DNA of 5,519 bases, taken from contig DNSZ01000177.1 in the NCBI GenBank assembly GCA_003500165.1, forward strand, positions 1-5,519. The letters are read 5' to 3'. Shown here one piece after another: positions 1-5,490 of the stretch. Both the position numbers and the translations under genes were made by a program. The stretch comes from Paracoccaceae bacterium (GTDB taxonomy: Bacteria > Pseudomonadota > Alphaproteobacteria > Rhodobacterales > Rhodobacteraceae). Within the stretch, counting starts at the first letter, position 1, and the number at the start of each line of letters is the position of its first letter. Below the pieces are notes generated by a model that made no database searches, was not told where the DNA came from, and was given only the letters and a program-made list of their open reading frames with translations.

Positions 1-25
1 GCGGGGGCAAGCAGACCGTCGCGGG

Positions 26-337
26 TCAGGCGCGCGCGCCAGCCCGTGGCGGTGCGCAGCGAACAGCCGCAGCGGGCTGCGGCGCCGCTTCGGGGGCCGC
101 GCCGGCCTCTCCGATCACGGCAAGGGGGGCGCCGACAGGCAGTTCCTGGCCCAGCTCGGCGGTCAGTTCGGTCACCGTGCCGACCTCGAAACACTCGATC
201 TCGATCGCGCCCTTCTGGGTCTCGACCACCGCGACCACATCGCCGCGCTTCACCGTGTCGCCGGGCTTGACCAGCCATTCGACCAGCGTGCCGGCCTCCA
301 TGTCGGCGCCCAGCGAGGGCATGGCGAACACGCCCAT
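26..337 (-). CDS. Lipoyl-domain protein, N-terminal part of a 2-oxo acid dehydrogenase E2 (probably truncated or frameshifted)
   Basis: The 103-residue product begins with a typical biotinyl/lipoyl domain (about residues 2-77). The signature VVETQKGAIEIE places the lipoyl-accepting lysine at K42, and KPGDTVKRGD precedes it as in E2 proteins. In the family, this lysine carries the swinging lipoyl arm that takes the acyl group from E1 and passes it to CoA. An Ala/Pro linker follows (about 78-91), as expected before a peripheral-subunit-binding domain. The frame then ends at TGA (28-26) after an Arg/Ala-rich tail. A full E2 has about 370-430 residues, so binding and catalytic domains are missing. 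Both other minus-strand frames stay open to the left edge, so a frameshift near 30-60 is possible. ATG is at 337-335, three bases after the E1 stop and in the same frame, with only a weak ribosome site (TAGG), which suggests translational coupling. A genuinely short lipoyl carrier protein is the alternative. Confidence 0.8.
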   Translation of the reverse strand: MGVFAMPSLGADMEAGTLVEWLVKPGDTVKRGDVVAVVETQKGAIEIECFEVGTVTELTAELGQELPVGAPLAVIGEAGAAPEAAPQPAAAVRCAPPRAGARA

Positions 338-340
338 CGC

Positions 341-2335
341 CTAGCGCCCCAGCGCGGCCTTGGCCGCCTCCACAATGCCCGGCACTTGCGGGATCGACGC
401 ATCCTCCAGATGCTTGGGATAGGGGATCGGCACCTCGGCCGAACAGACCCGGCCCACCGGCGCATCGAGCGACCAGAACACCTGTTCCAGGATCCGCGCG
501 GTCAGCTCGGCCGACAGCGACCCCGACTTCCAGCCCTCATCGACGATCACCGCGCGCCGGGTCTTGGCCACCGAGGCGATGATCGTCGCATCGTCGAGCG
601 GGCGCAGACTGCGCAGATCGATCACCTCGGCGGCAATGCCGTCGGCCGCCAGCGCCTCTGCCGCGTCGAGCGTCTTCCACAGCGACCCGCCATAGGTGAT
701 CAGCGTTATATCGCCGCCCGCGCGCCGCACCGCCGCCTTGGCGATATCGACCGGCCCGGCATTGGCGTCGAGCGTGCCCTTGCGGTTGTACAGCATCACA
801 TTCTCGAAGATCAGCACCGGATCGGGGTCCTGCAATGCCGTCCACAGCATGCCGCGCGCATCTTCGATCGTGGCCGGCGCCAGCACCTTCAGCCCCGGGA
901 TATGCGCGTACCAGCCTTCCAGGCTGTGGGAATGCTGCGCTGCCAGCTGCTTGCCCGCGCCCGTAGCCATGCGAATCACCAATGGCACACCGAACTGGCC
1001 GCCCGACATGTGCCGGATGGTGGCGGCGGTGTTCAGGATCTGGTCGAGTGCGAGCATCGAGAAATTGACCGTCATCAGCTCGACGATCGGGCGCATCCCC
1101 GCCGCTGCCGCGCCGATCCCCGCGCCGGTGAAGCCCGATTCCGCCAGCGGCGTGTCGCGGATGCGGTTCTCGCCGAATTCGGCCAGCAGCCCCTTCGACA
1201 CCGAATAGCAGCCGCCATAGGCGCCGACGTCCTCGCCCATCAGGAACACCCGGTCGTCGCGGATCATGGCGTCCCGGATCGCTTCGCGCACCGCCTCGCG
1301 ATAGGTTGTCTCCACGGTCTCGCCCGATGGCGCGGGCGCTGTCGGCGGGTCGGGCTGCGGCCCAAGCACATGCTTTCCGAGGTCTTCGAGCGGCTCCCAG
1401 GTGCCGGCCTCGGCAAAGGCCACCGCCTCGGCGATCTCGGCATCGGCCTTTCGCTCCAGCTCGGCCACATCGGCCTCGTGAATCAGCCCGTTCTGCAGCA
1501 GCCAGCCCTGGAACTGCAGGATCGGGCCACGCTTGCGCCATTCCGCGACCTCGTCCTTGTCGCGGTAAAGCTGGGCATCGAACATCGAATGGGCGCGAAA
1601 GCGGTAGGTGCGGCATTCCAGGAATACCGGCTTGCCGGTCGCGCGGATTTGGTCCAGCGCGCGGCGCCCCGCGGCCTCGACATCGACCACATGCATGCCG
1701 TCGACGGCATGCGACTCGATCCCGTAGGCGGCTGCCTTGGCGTGGATGTCGGTGACCGATTCGGTCCGTTCCAGTGCGCTGCCCATGGCGTAGCCGTTGT
1801 TCTCGCACACGAACAGCACCGGCAGGCGCCACAGCGCGGCAAGGTTCATGGTCTCGTGAAACTCGCCCTCAGCCACCGCGCCCTCGCCAAAGAAGCACGC
1901 GGTGACGTTGTCGGCGCCCCGCATCCGGTCGGCCAGCCCCAGCCCGGCGGCCAGCGGCAGCCCGCCGCCAACGATCGCGTTGCCGCCATAGAAATTGGTG
2001 CCGGCATCGAACAGATGCATCGAGCCGCCGCGCCCGCCCGAACAGCCCTCGGCCTTGCCGAACATCTCGGCCATCACCGTGGTCATCGGCACACCCCGGA
2101 TCAGCGCATGGCCATGTTCGCGATAGGTGGCGACGATGCGGTCACCCGGCCGCAGCAGCGGGATCAGGCCCGCTGCGATGGCCTCCTCGCCGTCATAAAG
2201 ATGCAGAAAACCGCGAATCTTTTCCTGGGTGTAAAGCTCGGCGCATTTGTCCTCGAACTTGCGGACGCGGATCATCTGGCCCAGCAGGGACAGCACATGC
2301 GCGCGGTCGAGATGGGGTTTGGTCGCCTCGGTCAT
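341..2335 (-). CDS. Fused E1 alpha-beta subunit of a thiamine-diphosphate 2-oxo acid / acetoin dehydrogenase complex
   Basis: Residues 1 to about 325 match the E1 alpha subunit: HLYDGEEA near 45-52, YREHGHAL at 71-78, GGRGGSMH at 100-107, and the thiamine-diphosphate/Mg motif from G150-E151-G152 to E178-N179-N180. The loop around H249-S250 corresponds to the active-site loop (HSM.D..YR.K.EV..W). A Pro/Ala-rich linker (about 325-338) leads into the E1 beta half (about 340-664), with GEDVG (367-371), TPLAESGFTG.G.G (395-407), HSHSLEGWYAHIPGLKV (468-484), DLRSLRPLD (573-581), VDEGW (598-602) and VPIPYPKHLE (635-644). E1 decarboxylates a 2-oxo acid, or cleaves acetoin in the AcoAB branch, and acylates the lipoyl arm of E2. 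Separate alpha and beta genes are the usual arrangement; here they are one chain of 664 residues. The GDG triad reads GEG. The start overlaps the upstream synthetase stop by four bases (ATGA, 2335-2332), which supports this ATG and coupled translation. The substrate (pyruvate, acetoin or branched-chain acid) cannot be told from sequence alone. Confidence 0.93.
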   Translation of the reverse strand: MTEATKPHLDRAHVLSLLGQMIRVRKFEDKCAELYTQEKIRGFLHLYDGEEAIAAGLIPLLRPGDRIVATYREHGHALIRGVPMTTVMAEMFGKAEGCSGGRGGSMHLFDAGTNFYGGNAIVGGGLPLAAGLGLADRMRGADNVTACFFGEGAVAEGEFHETMNLAALWRLPVLFVCENNGYAMGSALERTESVTDIHAKAAAYGIESHAVDGMHVVDVEAAGRRALDQIRATGKPVFLECRTYRFRAHSMFDAQLYRDKDEVAEWRKRGPILQFQGWLLQNGLIHEADVAELERKADAEIAEAVAFAEAGTWEPLEDLGKHVLGPQPDPPTAPAPSGETVETTYREAVREAIRDAMIRDDRVFLMGEDVGAYGGCYSVSKGLLAEFGENRIRDTPLAESGFTGAGIGAAAAGMRPIVELMTVNFSMLALDQILNTAATIRHMSGGQFGVPLVIRMATGAGKQLAAQHSHSLEGWYAHIPGLKVLAPATIEDARGMLWTALQDPDPVLIFENVMLYNRKGTLDANAGPVDIAKAAVRRAGGDITLITYGGSLWKTLDAAEALAADGIAAEVIDLRSLRPLDDATIIASVAKTRRAVIVDEGWKSGSLSAELTARILEQVFWSLDAPVGRVCSAEVPIPYPKHLEDASIPQVPGIVEAAKAALGR

Positions 2336-4035
2336 GTCTCGTCGCTTTCCAGGGTAGAGGTATCGCCCTCGGGCAGGCCCAGCTCGCGCGCCTTCAAGAG
2401 GCGGCGCATGATCTTGCCCGACCGCGTCTTGGGCAGGGTGTTGCGAAAGACGATCTCGCGCGGGGCGACGGCCGGTCCCAGCTTCTTGCGGGCATGGCCG
2501 CGGATGTCGCGCTCCAGCGCCTCGGACGGGTCATGGCCGGGGTTCAGCGTGACATAGGCCTTGACAATTTCGCCCGCGGTGTCGTCGGGTATTCCGATCA
2601 CCCCCGCCTCGGCCACCGCGGGATGCTCGATCAGTGCGCTTTCCACCTCGAACGGGCCGATCAGATGGCCCGACGTCTTGATCAAATCGTCGGCCCGTCC
2701 GACAAACCAGAAATAGCCCTCCTCGTCGCGCAGCGCGAGATCGCCCGAGATATACCAGCCATCGACGAACGCCTTTCGATACCGCGCCTCCTCGTGCAGA
2801 TAGGCGCGCATCATCGACGGCCAGCCGGGACGCAGCGCCAGATCGCCGACCTTGCCGGTTCCCAGTTCGCTGACACTGTCGCCGTCGCGTTCGACGATGC
2901 CGGCGACGATTCCCGGCATGGGTTGCCCCATCGAGCCGGGCTTGACCGCCATGCCCGGGCGATTGGCGATCATGATCCCGCCGGTTTCGGTCTGCCACCA
3001 GTTGTCGTGAAAGGGCTGGCCAAACACCTTTTCGCTCCACACCACCGCCTCGGGATTCAGCGGCTCGCCCACGCTGGCCATGAAGCGCAGGGTGGCGAAA
3101 TCATAGGGCGCCGCGGCCTCGACGCCCGCCCGCATCATCATCCGGATCGCGGTGGGCGCGGAATACCACACTTCGACCTTTTCGCGCCCGATCATCCCGT
3201 ACCAGCGGTCAAGGTCGAACTCGGCCTCGTCGACGATCATCGTGACCCGGTTCACCAGCGGCGCGATGATGCCATAGGAGGTGCCGGTGACCCAGCCCGG
3301 ATCGGCGGTGCACCAATAGACCGTGCCTGGCCGAAGGTCGAGCGCGTGGCGCCCCGAAAAGGCATGGTAAAGCACCGCATTGTGGACATGCACGGCGCCC
3401 TTCGGCTTGCCCGTGGTGCCGGAGGTGAAATGGATCAGCGCCGGGTCCTCGGGCGCGGTTCGCGCAGTCTCGAAGACCGGGTCGGCCGCGTCCATCGCGG
3501 GGCCGAGCGCGACGCAGCCCTCGGGCGCGTCATCGCCTGCGATCAACACCAGTTCAAGCGACGGAATCTGGTCGCGCCAGGCCGCGATCTTGCGCTTGTA
3601 CAGCCCGGGCGTGGTGACCAGAACGCGCGCCGTGCCGATTTCCATGCGGGTCCTGATCGGCTCGGGCCCGAAGGCCGAAAACAGCGGCGTGAACACCGCG
3701 CCCGCCTTCAGCGCGCCCAGCGCGGCGACATACAGTTCGGGCACCCGGCCCATCAGGCAGAACAAGCTGTCACCACGGCCGATCCCGCGCGCCGCCAGCA
3801 CATTGGCGAATCGCGACGTCATCCCGGCCATATCGGCATAGGTCAGGTCGCGCGACGCGCCGTCCTTGCCGATCCAGCGCAGCGCCACCTGCCCGCCATG
3901 CCCAGCGGCGACATGCCGGTCGAGCGTCTCATGCGCGATGTTGAGCCCGCCATCCAAGCCGTCGAGCATCGCCCGCGCTTGCCCCCAGACATCATCGCCC
4001 GGCGCGCTACGCTCCGAATCATCGTCGCCCATCAT
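2332..4035 (-). CDS. AMP-forming acetyl-CoA synthetase-like acyl-CoA ligase
   Basis: An ANL-superfamily adenylate-forming ligase that would activate acetate, or another short acid, with ATP and CoA in the cytoplasm. Numbered from the chosen start (567 residues): P-loop TSGTTGKPKG at 204-213; DNWWQTETGG at 344-353, whose second Trp (W347) matches the residue that restricts the pocket to acetate in Acs; YISGD at 429-432; hinge region GRADDLIKTSGH at 446-457; and C-terminal PKTRSGKIMRR at 535-545 with catalytic Lys K541, the site acetylated by Pat-type enzymes in known Acs proteins. Length fits the short Bacillus AcsA class rather than the ~650-residue Acs. A longer frame opens at 4089, but ATG 4035 has AGGGAGGA five bases upstream, whereas the extra 18 residues resemble no Acs N-terminus and lie in the spacer beside IS debris. 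ATG 4032 is a second option. First gene of the operon; its stop overlaps the E1 start. Confidence 0.92.
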   Translation of the reverse strand: MMGDDDSERSAPGDDVWGQARAMLDGLDGGLNIAHETLDRHVAAGHGGQVALRWIGKDGASRDLTYADMAGMTSRFANVLAARGIGRGDSLFCLMGRVPELYVAALGALKAGAVFTPLFSAFGPEPIRTRMEIGTARVLVTTPGLYKRKIAAWRDQIPSLELVLIAGDDAPEGCVALGPAMDAADPVFETARTAPEDPALIHFTSGTTGKPKGAVHVHNAVLYHAFSGRHALDLRPGTVYWCTADPGWVTGTSYGIIAPLVNRVTMIVDEAEFDLDRWYGMIGREKVEVWYSAPTAIRMMMRAGVEAAAPYDFATLRFMASVGEPLNPEAVVWSEKVFGQPFHDNWWQTETGGIMIANRPGMAVKPGSMGQPMPGIVAGIVERDGDSVSELGTGKVGDLALRPGWPSMMRAYLHEEARYRKAFVDGWYISGDLALRDEEGYFWFVGRADDLIKTSGHLIGPFEVESALIEHPAVAEAGVIGIPDDTAGEIVKAYVTLNPGHDPSEALERDIRGHARKKLGPAVAPREIVFRNTLPKTRSGKIMRRLLKARELGLPEGDTSTLESDET

Positions 4036-4040
4036 GGCCG

Positions 4041-4048
4041 TCCTCCCT
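4041..4048 (-). promoter_or_regulatory. Strong Shine-Dalgarno of the acetyl-CoA synthetase gene
   Basis: On the minus strand AGGGAGGA is followed by five bases (CGGCC) and ATG at 4035-4033. This is a near-ideal ribosome binding site and decides the start against the upstream in-frame ATG at 4089, which has no comparable site. Confidence 0.8.
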
Positions 4049-4078
4049 GCCGATAGGGTCCAATCAACGGGGCGCTGC

Positions 4079-4118
4079 CGCAATGACATGGATCAACCTT
4101 TCAGGCAAATCCATTGCG
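4079..4118. repeat. Inverted repeat upstream of the synthetase operon
   Basis: CGCAATG (4079-4085) is matched by CATTGCG (4112-4118), and just inside it ATGGAT (4088-4093) is matched by ATCCAT (4109-4114). Together the arms form an imperfect two-part dyad with a 15-base centre. It could be an operator for the divergent operon, an IS end structure, or chance; the position between the operon and the IS boundary fits the first two. Confidence 0.4.
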
Positions 4119-4456
4119 CCTGCCCGTCGGCCGAGGCGATGCTTGTGCGCGGTCACGGTTCACAGGCTGCTTGAGCGGTTTCGATCCGATGGCCCGGCCG
4201 CCATCCGTCACAGGGCGCGCGGCCGTGTCTCGAACCGCCGGATCGATCCGGCGGTGCGGGAGTTTGCCATGACGCTGGTCGGTGAGAGCTATCCTGATTT
4301 CGGTCCGACCCTGGCCGCGGAAAAACTGCAGGAAGATCACGGGCTGACGGTGTCGCGCGAGACGTTGCGGCAATGGATGCAGGACGCCGGGATCTGGCTT
4401 TCCCGCAAGCAGCGCCGGACGTTTCACCAGCCGCGCCTGCGCCGGGAGTGTGATGG
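4083..4456 (+). pseudogene. ISNCY-family transposase, N-terminal fragment interrupted by an IS3 end
   Basis: Recognisable homology runs from VHRLLERFRSDGPAA (V at about 4158) to HQPRLRRECDG (ending 4456). The stretch contains the end of a helix-turn-helix region, the arginine-rich RARGRVSNRR, the family hallmark DFGPTLAAEKL (residues 72-82 of the frame from 4083) and SRETLRQWM (91-99). In intact ISNCY transposases this is followed by a GE(L)xQxDGS stretch that opens the DDE catalytic domain; here the frame passes into IS3 terminal sequence instead. The first ~25 residues of the frame do not resemble the family. In the frame starting with ATG 4088, SAEAML (about 4130-4147) looks like the missing helix, so a frameshift near 4150-4165 is likely. 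No catalytic residue remains and the gene cannot be functional. Confidence 0.75.
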
Positions 4457-4483
4457 TGTACCGCCCCCGGTTTCTGAGACACC
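4457..4483 (-). repeat. Terminal inverted repeat, right end of the IS3-family element
   Basis: The sequence begins TGTACCGCCCCCGG and continues TTTCTGAGACACC. The TG terminus followed by CCGCCCC and GTTTC is typical of IS3-family ends. It lies ten bases beyond the transposase stop codon (TAG, 4495-4493), at the correct side for the minus-strand gene, and starts exactly where ISNCY coding similarity stops. The opposite end of the element is absent from the window. Confidence 0.65.
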
Positions 4484-4492
4484 CGTTTGCAT

Positions 4493-4852
4493 CTACGCAG
4501 CCATGGGCTGGCTGTCCATCTGTTCGCGTCTGAACTGGGCTGGCGAGCGGTGGCCGTGTCGCTCGATCAGCCAGTGCTCGTTGTAGGCTGTCCGGAAGTC
4601 GATCAGGGCCTCGCGGAGCTCTTCGACGGTGTCGAAGGTTCGCACCCACAGCAGGTTCTCCTTGAGGGTCCGGATGAACCGCTCGGCGCATCCGTTGCCC
4701 TCGGGCGCCCGGATGAAGGCCGGCGAGGACGCGATGCCCAGCCATCGGATCTCGCTCTGGAAGTCGTGGGACATGTACTGGGACCCGTGATCGTGCCGCA
4801 GGCTCAACCCTGCGGCGATGTCCTTGCCGATAGCGCCAAAACGAGCCGTCAT
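4493..4852 (-). pseudogene. IS3-family transposase (OrfB), C-terminal part of the DDE integrase domain
   Basis: The fragment has the second and third catalytic acids of a retroviral-integrase-type domain: D21 in RHDHGSQYMS and E57 in GNGCAERFIRTLKE, with exactly 35 residues between them, the D(35)E spacing of the IS3 family. The tail with YNEHWLIERHGHRSP is the usual C-terminus, and the stop sits beside the terminal repeat. The first catalytic Asp, the N-terminal half of OrfB and all of OrfA are missing. Upstream of ATG 4852 the frame meets TAA at 4861-4859, so this Met is simply the first one left after truncation, not a natural start. The break coincides with the start of IS630 sequence. 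It cannot transpose by itself. Confidence 0.82.
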
Positions 4853-4867
4853 ACCGAATTACGTTGA

Positions 4868-4878
4868 GTGAGACTCAC
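4868..4878. repeat. Small palindrome at the left end of the IS630 element
   Basis: GTGAG-A-CTCAC is a perfect dyad, and the overlapping TGAGT-GAG-ACTCA (4865-4877) is another. It lies between the last IS3-derived base and the IS630 ribosome site, so it is probably part of the IS630 terminal region. IS630 elements insert at TA; candidate TA dinucleotides are at 4852-4853 and 4860-4861. Confidence 0.4.
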
Positions 4879-4926
4879 GCGAGGGATTCACAGCGGCGCT
4901 GATTTCTGATTCATCGTGGGAAACGG

Positions 4927-4932
4927 AGGAGG
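4927..4932 (+). promoter_or_regulatory. Shine-Dalgarno of the IS630 transposase
   Basis: AGGAGG is followed by TTTACC and ATG at 4939. The six-base spacing is ideal and fixes the start of the transposase fragment against the out-of-frame ATG at 4916. Confidence 0.75.
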
Positions 4933-4938
4933 TTTACC

Positions 4939-5490
4939 ATGGCAGCAGCGATTGAGCTTCGAACGGACTTCGCTGGCGATGATTGTCGCCGACTTGCTCG
5001 GGAAAGCAGCGATGCAAACCAGACCCGTCGTCTGCTGGCCTTGGCGTCGATCTACGATGGTGGGTCGCGCAGCCACGCGGCGAAGCTCGGCGGTGTCGGT
5101 CTTCAGGTCGTCCGGGACTGGGTGTTACGCTTCAATACGGATGGCCCGGCGGGTTTGATTGACCGCAAGGCGCGTGGGGCCGAACCGAAGCTGACACCCG
5201 ATCAGATGCAGGCCCTTGTCGATCGTCTCGAACAGGGCCCGATCCCGGCGATCCATGGGGTGGTCCGCTGGCGGCTGGTCGATCTGGCGGCCTGGGTGCA
5301 CGAGGCATTTGGCGTGACGTTGAGTGCGGCTGCCATGAGCCGCCTCGTTCGGCGCCTGGGCTATGCCAAGCTCTCGGCCCGCCCCCGTCACCACGCTCAG
5401 AACGCGCTGGCGGTGGAGGCGTTTAGAGCGCTTACCCACCGATCTGAATCGATCGGGGATTCCCATTGCGTTGAAGGAGTGGTTCACTGA
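4939..5490 (+). pseudogene. IS630-family transposase, N-terminal DNA-binding part only
   Basis: Residues 1-162 match the N-terminal portion of IS630-type transposases: helix-turn-helix around residues 30-65 (TRRLLALASIYDGGSRSHAA, then VVRDWVLRFN), the linker GPAGLIDRKARG (69-80), a second winged-helix segment with HGVVRWRLVDLAAWV (106-120), and MSRLVRRLGYAKLSARPRHH (133-152). In complete members, EAFKK leads on to the DDE domain with its WFQDEAR-type and LDxAGWH-type motifs. Here similarity stops at VEAF (5424), and the last ~21 residues up to TGA at 5488-5490 are foreign sequence in a palindromic stretch. The fragment keeps its own ribosome site but no catalytic residues. If expressed it could only bind DNA, for example IS630 ends; that is speculation. 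Confidence 0.82.

Larger units (their letters stand above)
4036..4157. other. Spacer between the operon and the IS debris; promoter of the operon not recognised
   Basis: This divergent spacer should hold the minus-strand operon promoter, but I find no convincing -35/-10 pair. TTGATC (4098-4093) and TTGATT (4067-4062) on the minus strand have no good partner at 16-18 bases. It contains an inverted repeat (separate entry). The point where native DNA ends and ISNCY-derived DNA begins cannot be placed exactly; recognisable transposase sequence begins near 4158, possibly near 4088 in another frame. Confidence 0.4.
4083..5424. mobile_element. Composite of three truncated insertion sequences (ISNCY, IS3, IS630)
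   Basis: Three transposase fragments of unrelated families lie end to end with mixed orientation: ISNCY (+) to 4456, IS3 (-) from 4457 to about 4852-4861, IS630 (+) from there to about 5424. Each is broken, and the missing portions do not reappear further along the window, as they would after simple nesting. The series is best explained by insertion of IS3 into ISNCY, then insertion of IS630 or recombination into IS3, with deletions. The right end of the IS630 and both outer limits are uncertain. Confidence 0.7.

Noticed and set aside
537..1832. Minus-strand open frame of 431 codons in another frame of the E1 gene
   Set aside because: It overlaps E1 completely, is low-complexity Arg/Gly-rich and has no domain.
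386..2557. Plus-strand open frame of 723 codons
   Set aside because: It lies antisense to the E1 fusion and the end of the synthetase, is rich in Arg/His/Ala/Gly, has no recognisable domain and is a typical mirror frame of a GC-rich gene.
2494..4056. Plus-strand open frame of 520 codons
   Set aside because: It is antisense to the whole synthetase gene, whose motifs are unmistakable; composition is that of a shadow frame.
4101..4745. Minus-strand open frame of 214 codons across the ISNCY and IS3 fragments
   Set aside because: It spans the junction of two different elements in frames that do not encode either transposase; chance frame.
4457..4852. Active IS3 element or a domesticated transposase
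   Set aside because: The first catalytic Asp, the OrfA part and one terminal repeat are missing, so there is no support for activity or a new role.
4487..4867. Plus-strand open frame of 126 codons
   Set aside because: Antisense shadow of the IS3 transposase fragment, which has clear catalytic motifs on the minus strand.
5439..5464. Rho-independent terminator
   Set aside because: The stem is followed by GGGATTCCC and no T-run on either strand, so it does not have terminator form.
5125..5487. Minus-strand open frame of 120 codons at the right edge
   Set aside because: Antisense to the IS630 fragment and reading through the palindromic element; no ribosome site or domain.
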